From CAVSWN01 sp046728115 (GTDB lineage: Bacteria; Acidobacteriota; Vicinamibacteria; Vicinamibacterales; CAVVIG01), in NCBI GenBank assembly GCA_046728115.1, contig JBKPDW010000218.1, positions 1 to 15,973 of the forward strand: a stretch of 15,973 bases of DNA, given 5' to 3'. Numbering within the stretch: position 1 is the first letter of the stretch; every line of letters begins with the position of its first letter. Position numbers and translations under genes: made by a program. The notes below the pieces were generated by a model. The model saw only the letters and a list, made by a program, of their open reading frames with translations. It was not told where the DNA came from and made no database searches. Shown here in pieces: positions 12,213 to 15,973 of the stretch.

Positions 12213-13718
12213 TCAGTCGAAGTGTTTGAGCATCGGCCACAGTTGCGCGAGCGATTGCTTCGGTCGGCGGCACACGAAGACCGGCCGATGGTTTTCGTAG
12301 GGCATGCAGTGATTGCACTCGATGGTACTGGCCTGCTGCACGTCGCCGAACCACGATTCCAATCGCTCGCGCGAGGGTGTCAATGCAATCAGCACCTCGC
12401 CGCTGCCGCCGGGTCCCCACAGCCAGTAGTTGTTGTGCCCGCTCACGGCGTATGGCAAACCGGTCGCACGACCCAGGACATCGATCGCACTCGCCTCTCC
12501 GTAATTCGATGTATAAAGTGTGGCGACACGCTGTTCGTCCGCTGACAACGACCTGTACGCGTGAGTTGCTGCGTCGACGAGCTCGTTCCAGCCAAAACGA
12601 TCGGCGAAGAATTGTGGCAAATCGGCGAGCTCATGCTTTTCCTCGGTGGAAGGCTTACCGCCTAGAGCCGCCGCGTACTGAATGTAGGTCTGGACCGGAA
12701 GCATCGGCATCGCCAGCGGAGCGGTGATTAGTCCTCCAGCAGTCAGCACACCGATCGCAATCGGCCGAACGGCACGTGGGAACCCGGCAAGAGCCGATTC
12801 GAACCAGCACGCACCGCCCGCAAACAACATCGTGTAGGCCGGCGACAGATATCCGGACCGCGACGTCGGGTTGAGCATCAACAGAATCAGAACGCAGAGA
12901 AACATCACACCCAGCGGTCGATACTCTCTTCCCCGCCTGTCTACCAGAAAAAACCACAACCCGGCCAGCCATACCGGCAGGGTCAGAGGATGCATGTCGC
13001 GGATCTGAGCGCCGAGAAAGGACAAGGACGAGCGCGACACCATCTTGTCGGTTGTTGCGCGCTGAATGAACTCCAGGGTAGGCCACCCGTGCTGGATTTC
13101 CCAGATGCCATACGGCGCGATGAGCAGGCCTGCGACTGCCGCGGCGATCCACGGACCGGGTTTCATCAGCCATCGGTAGTCGTGCAGCAGCAATCCAATC
13201 GACAATCCTCCGATCAGCCACAGCACGCTGATCTTGTTCTCGACGCCGAGACCGAGGACGATGCCGAGGGCGATCCACGTCGAGAGGCGCGGCGCATGCA
13301 TCAGCCTGACGACAATCCAGCCCGCAATCACCCACACGAGCACGTCGAAAACATTCATTGAGTAGAAGCTCGCCAGCGCCAGGTACACGGGCGCAATCGC
13401 GACGCAGACCATCGCGAGTATCTGCGCGAATCGCCCGCCACCCATGTCGCGCGTCATCGAACCCACCACGAACACCGTGGCGCCGCTCGCCACCGCCGCT
13501 AGCAGCCGCGCCGCCGACAGCGAGTCGCCGGACAGCGCCCTCACGATCCACAACGGCACGATCGACAGCGCAGGGTGATCCACATAGCCAAACGCCAGAT
13601 GGCGCGCGCACGCGAAGTAATAGAACTCGTCTCGAAACCAGCCGTAGCCGCGAAGGAACAGGACGTGGAACAGGACGAGAAGCGCCGGGACGATGATGAG
13701 CGTGCGGCGATCGCGCAT
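12213..13718 (-). CDS. GT-C glycosyltransferase, PMT/ArnT-like (family 39 type)
   Basis: Polytopic inner-membrane protein of 501 residues with about 10-12 helices. The first periplasmic loop has GYGWFRDEFYYFACARHL followed by GYVDHPALS; the Asp30-Glu31 pair matches the catalytic acidic motif of GT-C enzymes that use polyprenyl-phosphate sugars. The C-terminal part after about residue 360 is a soluble periplasmic domain with VATLYTSNYGEASAIDVLG and GHNNYWLWGPGG, as in ArnT/PMT_2-type transferases. The acceptor (lipid A, protein or glycan) cannot be told. The ATG at 13718 is preferred over a GTG at 13739. It is divergent from the winged-helix/TPR gene, with starts only 57 bases apart, and converges on the exported-protein gene. 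Confidence 0.88.
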   Translation of the reverse strand: MRDRRTLIIVPALLVLFHVLFLRGYGWFRDEFYYFACARHLAFGYVDHPALSIVPLWIVRALSGDSLSAARLLAAVASGATVFVVGSMTRDMGGGRFAQILAMVCVAIAPVYLALASFYSMNVFDVLVWVIAGWIVVRLMHAPRLSTWIALGIVLGLGVENKISVLWLIGGLSIGLLLHDYRWLMKPGPWIAAAVAGLLIAPYGIWEIQHGWPTLEFIQRATTDKMVSRSSLSFLGAQIRDMHPLTLPVWLAGLWFFLVDRRGREYRPLGVMFLCVLILLMLNPTSRSGYLSPAYTMLFAGGACWFESALAGFPRAVRPIAIGVLTAGGLITAPLAMPMLPVQTYIQYAAALGGKPSTEEKHELADLPQFFADRFGWNELVDAATHAYRSLSADEQRVATLYTSNYGEASAIDVLGRATGLPYAVSGHNNYWLWGPGGSGEVLIALTPSRERLESWFGDVQQASTIECNHCMPYENHRPVFVCRRPKQSLAQLWPMLKHFD

Positions 13719-13730
13719 CGGCCGGCTGCA

Positions 13731-13736
13731 AGCATA
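13731..13736 (-). promoter_or_regulatory. Candidate -10 element (TATGCT) of the glycosyltransferase gene
   Basis: TATGCT on the minus strand ends 12 bases before ATG 13718 and would give a leader of only a few bases. It argues against the GTG at 13739, which would overlap the element. No -35 box is evident. Confidence 0.3.
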
Positions 13737-13763
13737 CACGTGGTGGGGGACTGCGACGTTCGT

Positions 13764-13769
13764 TAGAAT
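13764..13769 (+). promoter_or_regulatory. Candidate -10 element (TAGAAT) giving a leaderless mRNA
   Basis: TAGAAT matches the -10 consensus in 5 of 6 positions and ends six bases before the GTG at 13776. Transcription from it would begin at or within a base or two of the start codon. No Shine-Dalgarno sequence is present, which agrees with leaderless translation. Confidence 0.45.
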
Positions 13770-13775
13770 TCGACC

Positions 13776-15224
13776 GTGCCGCCGCTAACCGGATTCGCGT
13801 TCGGTCCATTCGAGCTCGATCCACGGGGGAAGCGCCTGCTCAAGGACCGCGAGCCGATCGCGCTGTCCTCCCGTCAATTCGATCTCCTCCACGCACTCGT
13901 GTCGAACGCCGGAACCGTGATCTCGAAGGACCATCTGATCCAAGTCGGCTGGCGCGACGTGGCCGTCAGCGACAACAGTCTCGAACAGGCTGTTTCGGCG
14001 CTCCGCCGCGTGCTTGGGGGTACTTCGGCTGAGTACATCAAGACCGAATCACGCCGGGGTTACTGCTTCACCGCGGCCGTCACGCGAACCGTCGCACGCG
14101 AAAGCGACGCGGACCTCGATGCGCTGCTCGCGCCGCACCGGGCCTGGATCGAGGGGCGGGCAGCGCTCGAAACGCTCGAGCGCGACGGAATCGCCCGTGC
14201 GCGCGGCGTATTCGAGAGCGTGCTCGAACGCATGCCGGAGCAGGCTTCGGTGCATGTGGGGTTGGCCAATGCATGCGCGCTGCAGTTCGAAATGACGCGC
14301 GCGGATCAGACGCCAGATGTTGCTGCCCTCGAGAAGGCGACGCATCATGCGCGCGAGGCGTGCCGCCTCGACGCGGGTTACGGCGAGGCGTGGGCGACGC
14401 TCGGCTTCGTCCTGGACCGAACCGGTCGCCACGCCGACGCGCTCGCGGCCGCGAGACGGTCGACCTCGCTCGAGCCGGACAACTGGCGACATCACCTCCG
14501 GATCGCGTACACCGCATGGGGCGAGGAGCGTCTGCGAGCCGCGCGCCGTACGTTGACGCTACTGCCGGGATTTCCCATGGCGCATTGGTTGGCCGCGACC
14601 GTGCACGTGGCCCGCGGCAGCCTGACGGAGGCGGAACGCGAACTCGATGCCGGCATCGCGTGCCAGGACGCCGACGTCAACAGCTCGGGCCGGTTCTCGT
14701 CGGTCGCCCTGCACTGGTTGCGTGGGCTGATCTATCTGGCTGGCGGGGACGACCGCCGGGCGATCGAGTCGTTCGAACGCGAGCTGTCGACCGAATCCGG
14801 CGGGCACTTGTATGCGCGCGAGTGCTGCGCGAACACGTGGTACGCGATTGGCGCGCATCACCTGGCCTGCGGTCGAGCGGATGCCGCGACACACGCGTTC
14901 GAAGAGACACTCATGCGTGTCGCGCGCCATCCGCTGGCGCGTGTCGCGCTTGCCGTGGTGCAAAACACAGCACTGCCGCAGGAAACCGCCTCGGGCCCGT
15001 CATTCGATGCTGCACTCGCCCAAGCGGCCGCAGGGTTTCTGGATCGCTCGCGCGATTCCTCTGCGCGGATCCAACAGGCAGCGCGATTGATCGAGAGTGC
15101 CCTGGCCCACGCGGCACACGCGAATGATGGCTGGCTGCTGCCCGTCGAGCCGCTCTTCCGCGTGTACACGGCGCCGGACGCGTGGGCGGCCGTACTCGCG
15201 CGAATCCGGGCTCGCGCGGCGTGA
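13776..15224 (+). CDS. Winged-helix (OmpR/CadC-type) DNA-binding protein with TPR repeats
   Basis: 482 residues. An OmpR/PhoB-type winged helix occupies about 6-101: FGPFELDPRGKRLLKDREPI, a recognition region DVAVSDNSLEQAVSALRRVL and the wing IKTESRRGYCF. No receiver domain precedes it and no transmembrane helix follows, so unlike CadC it should be soluble. The rest is helical and TPR-like, for example EAWATLGFVLDRTGRHADAL, LRGLIYLAGGDDRRAIESFE and WYAIGAHHLACGRADAATHA. TPRs mediate protein contacts, so regulation by a protein partner is likely. The start is GTG, with a -10-like box six bases before it. It is divergent from the glycosyltransferase gene and could regulate it, but targets are not visible. 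Confidence 0.9.
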   Translation: MPPLTGFAFGPFELDPRGKRLLKDREPIALSSRQFDLLHALVSNAGTVISKDHLIQVGWRDVAVSDNSLEQAVSALRRVLGGTSAEYIKTESRRGYCFTAAVTRTVARESDADLDALLAPHRAWIEGRAALETLERDGIARARGVFESVLERMPEQASVHVGLANACALQFEMTRADQTPDVAALEKATHHAREACRLDAGYGEAWATLGFVLDRTGRHADALAAARRSTSLEPDNWRHHLRIAYTAWGEERLRAARRTLTLLPGFPMAHWLAATVHVARGSLTEAERELDAGIACQDADVNSSGRFSSVALHWLRGLIYLAGGDDRRAIESFERELSTESGGHLYARECCANTWYAIGAHHLACGRADAATHAFEETLMRVARHPLARVALAVVQNTALPQETASGPSFDAALAQAAAGFLDRSRDSSARIQQAARLIESALAHAAHANDGWLLPVEPLFRVYTAPDAWAAVLARIRARAA

Positions 15225-15292
15225 CCTCCACCGCCCGAGCTGCTCGATAGCGCTGCCGCCCAGGGCGACGCCCAATCAGGATCGCCGCGTCG

Positions 15293-15973
15293 TCATTTCG
15301 CCAGCAACTCGTCGACGACCCAGCCGGCGCCGTGCACTTCGCGCGCGATGGTCAGCGCGAACCGGATATCGGTGCTCAGCGCGCGGCCGGCCGTTTCGCT
15401 GTACGTCCAATCGCCGGCCATCGCTTCTTCGTTGCCGTCGAAGATCAGCCCAACGATCTCGAGCGACTTGTTGAGCGTTGCGCTGCCGGAGTTGCCTCCG
15501 GTGATGTCGTTGGTCGATACGAAGTCCACCGGCATCGCGGCGTACTTGCGGCGGAACTCCTCCGCGCTCGTGTTTTTGAGCCATTGCTGCAGCTTCCCGG
15601 GCAGCGCGAAGTCACCGGTATTTCCACGCGCCTCGGCCAGCTTGACGAAGTCTCCGAAATTGGTCGTGAACGGCACCTGTTTGCCCTGACTCACGTACCC
15701 CGCCACACGTCCAAACGTGACGCGTAGTGTGAAATTCGCATCCGGGTACATCGTGGCGCCTTTCCAGGCAGCCAACCCACGCGCGAAGCCGGAGCGATTG
15801 CCGAGCAGCTTCTCGTTCAGGATGCGTGTCCGCTGACGCTGATCCTTCAGAGCCGGCAATAGATCCCGCGCGAAGACGATGGCCGGGTCGCTCGATCCGG
15901 TGAAGACGTCCGGAGCGGCTTCGACCAGCTGTTTGCGGGTTTCGACTTTCGCAATCTCACTGCGGTCCAGCAC
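15293..15973 (-). CDS. S46 family dipeptidyl-peptidase, C-terminal part
   Basis: The frame is open to the right end of the window, so only the last 226 residues of a protein that is usually about 700 residues long are visible. The segment STNDITGGNSGSATLNKSLE contains the catalytic Ser (codon 15488-15490) in the GGNSGS motif of S46 exopeptidases, which release dipeptides from the N-terminus of peptides, usually in the periplasm. Eighteen residues later LIFDGN has Gly (codon 15434-15436) where DPP11 has Arg, pointing to the DPP7 type with preference for hydrophobic P1 residues. The catalytic His and Asp, and any signal peptide, lie outside the window. The gene ends convergent to the winged-helix/TPR gene with 68 bases between. 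Confidence 0.93.
   Translation of the reverse strand: MLDRSEIAKVETRKQLVEAAPDVFTGSSDPAIVFARDLLPALKDQRQRTRILNEKLLGNRSGFARGLAAWKGATMYPDANFTLRVTFGRVAGYVSQGKQVPFTTNFGDFVKLAEARGNTGDFALPGKLQQWLKNTSAEEFRRKYAAMPVDFVSTNDITGGNSGSATLNKSLEIVGLIFDGNEEAMAGDWTYSETAGRALSTDIRFALTIAREVHGAGWVVDELLAK

Noticed and set aside
12655..13824. Long minus-strand open frame of 389 codons
   Set aside because: It is a frame-shifted reading of the glycosyltransferase gene, Arg/Ser-rich, and runs past that gene's promoter.

Overview
The window is GC-rich bacterial chromosome with short intergenic spaces. Several starts have no Shine-Dalgarno sequence but lie just downstream of a -10-like hexamer. That style, plus the mix of an S46 dipeptidyl-peptidase, a winged-helix/TPR protein, LiaF-like toast-rack membrane proteins with a LytS/LytTR pair, and G/P/R-rich exported proteins, suggests an Acidobacteriota-like soil bacterium, possibly of the Vicinamibacteria. 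This is inference from style; no marker gene is present. I see no rRNA, tRNA, CRISPR array or transposase.

Left part (1-5401): the 3' end of an RsbW-type ATPase; an MFS permease; an RRM RNA-binding protein with a TTG start behind a 319-base gene-free stretch rich in short stem-loops; a convergent exported Gly-rich protein; a gene-poor stretch with degenerate heptamer repeats at both ends; a HAMP-type sensor histidine kinase with a DRF-repeat sensor loop; and a 52-residue ribbon-helix-helix-like protein whose stop overlaps the kinase stop.

Middle (5399-7900): a minus-strand group of a 35-residue single-pass membrane protein, an SHS/MHS-type MFS carrier and a LysR regulator. A second inverted set of heptamer repeats lies between the carrier and LysR genes.

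Centre (8093-12113): a compact plus-strand cluster of a 68-residue membrane protein, a LiaI-like four-helix protein, a truncated and scrambled LiaF paralogue, a full LiaF-like protein, a LytS-type histidine kinase and a LytTR response regulator. Most junctions are ATGA-type overlaps or gaps of a few bases. A predicted exported 170-residue protein follows. This is the most system-like part of the window: probably an envelope-stress sensing module pairing LiaF-type proteins with LytS/LytTR instead of the LiaS/LiaR pair known from Firmicutes.

Right part (12213-15973): a GT-C (PMT/ArnT-like) glycosyltransferase, a divergently transcribed winged-helix/TPR regulator, and the C-terminal third of an S46 peptidase. 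The peptidase keeps its catalytic Ser and has Gly, not Arg, at the position that separates DPP7 from DPP11.
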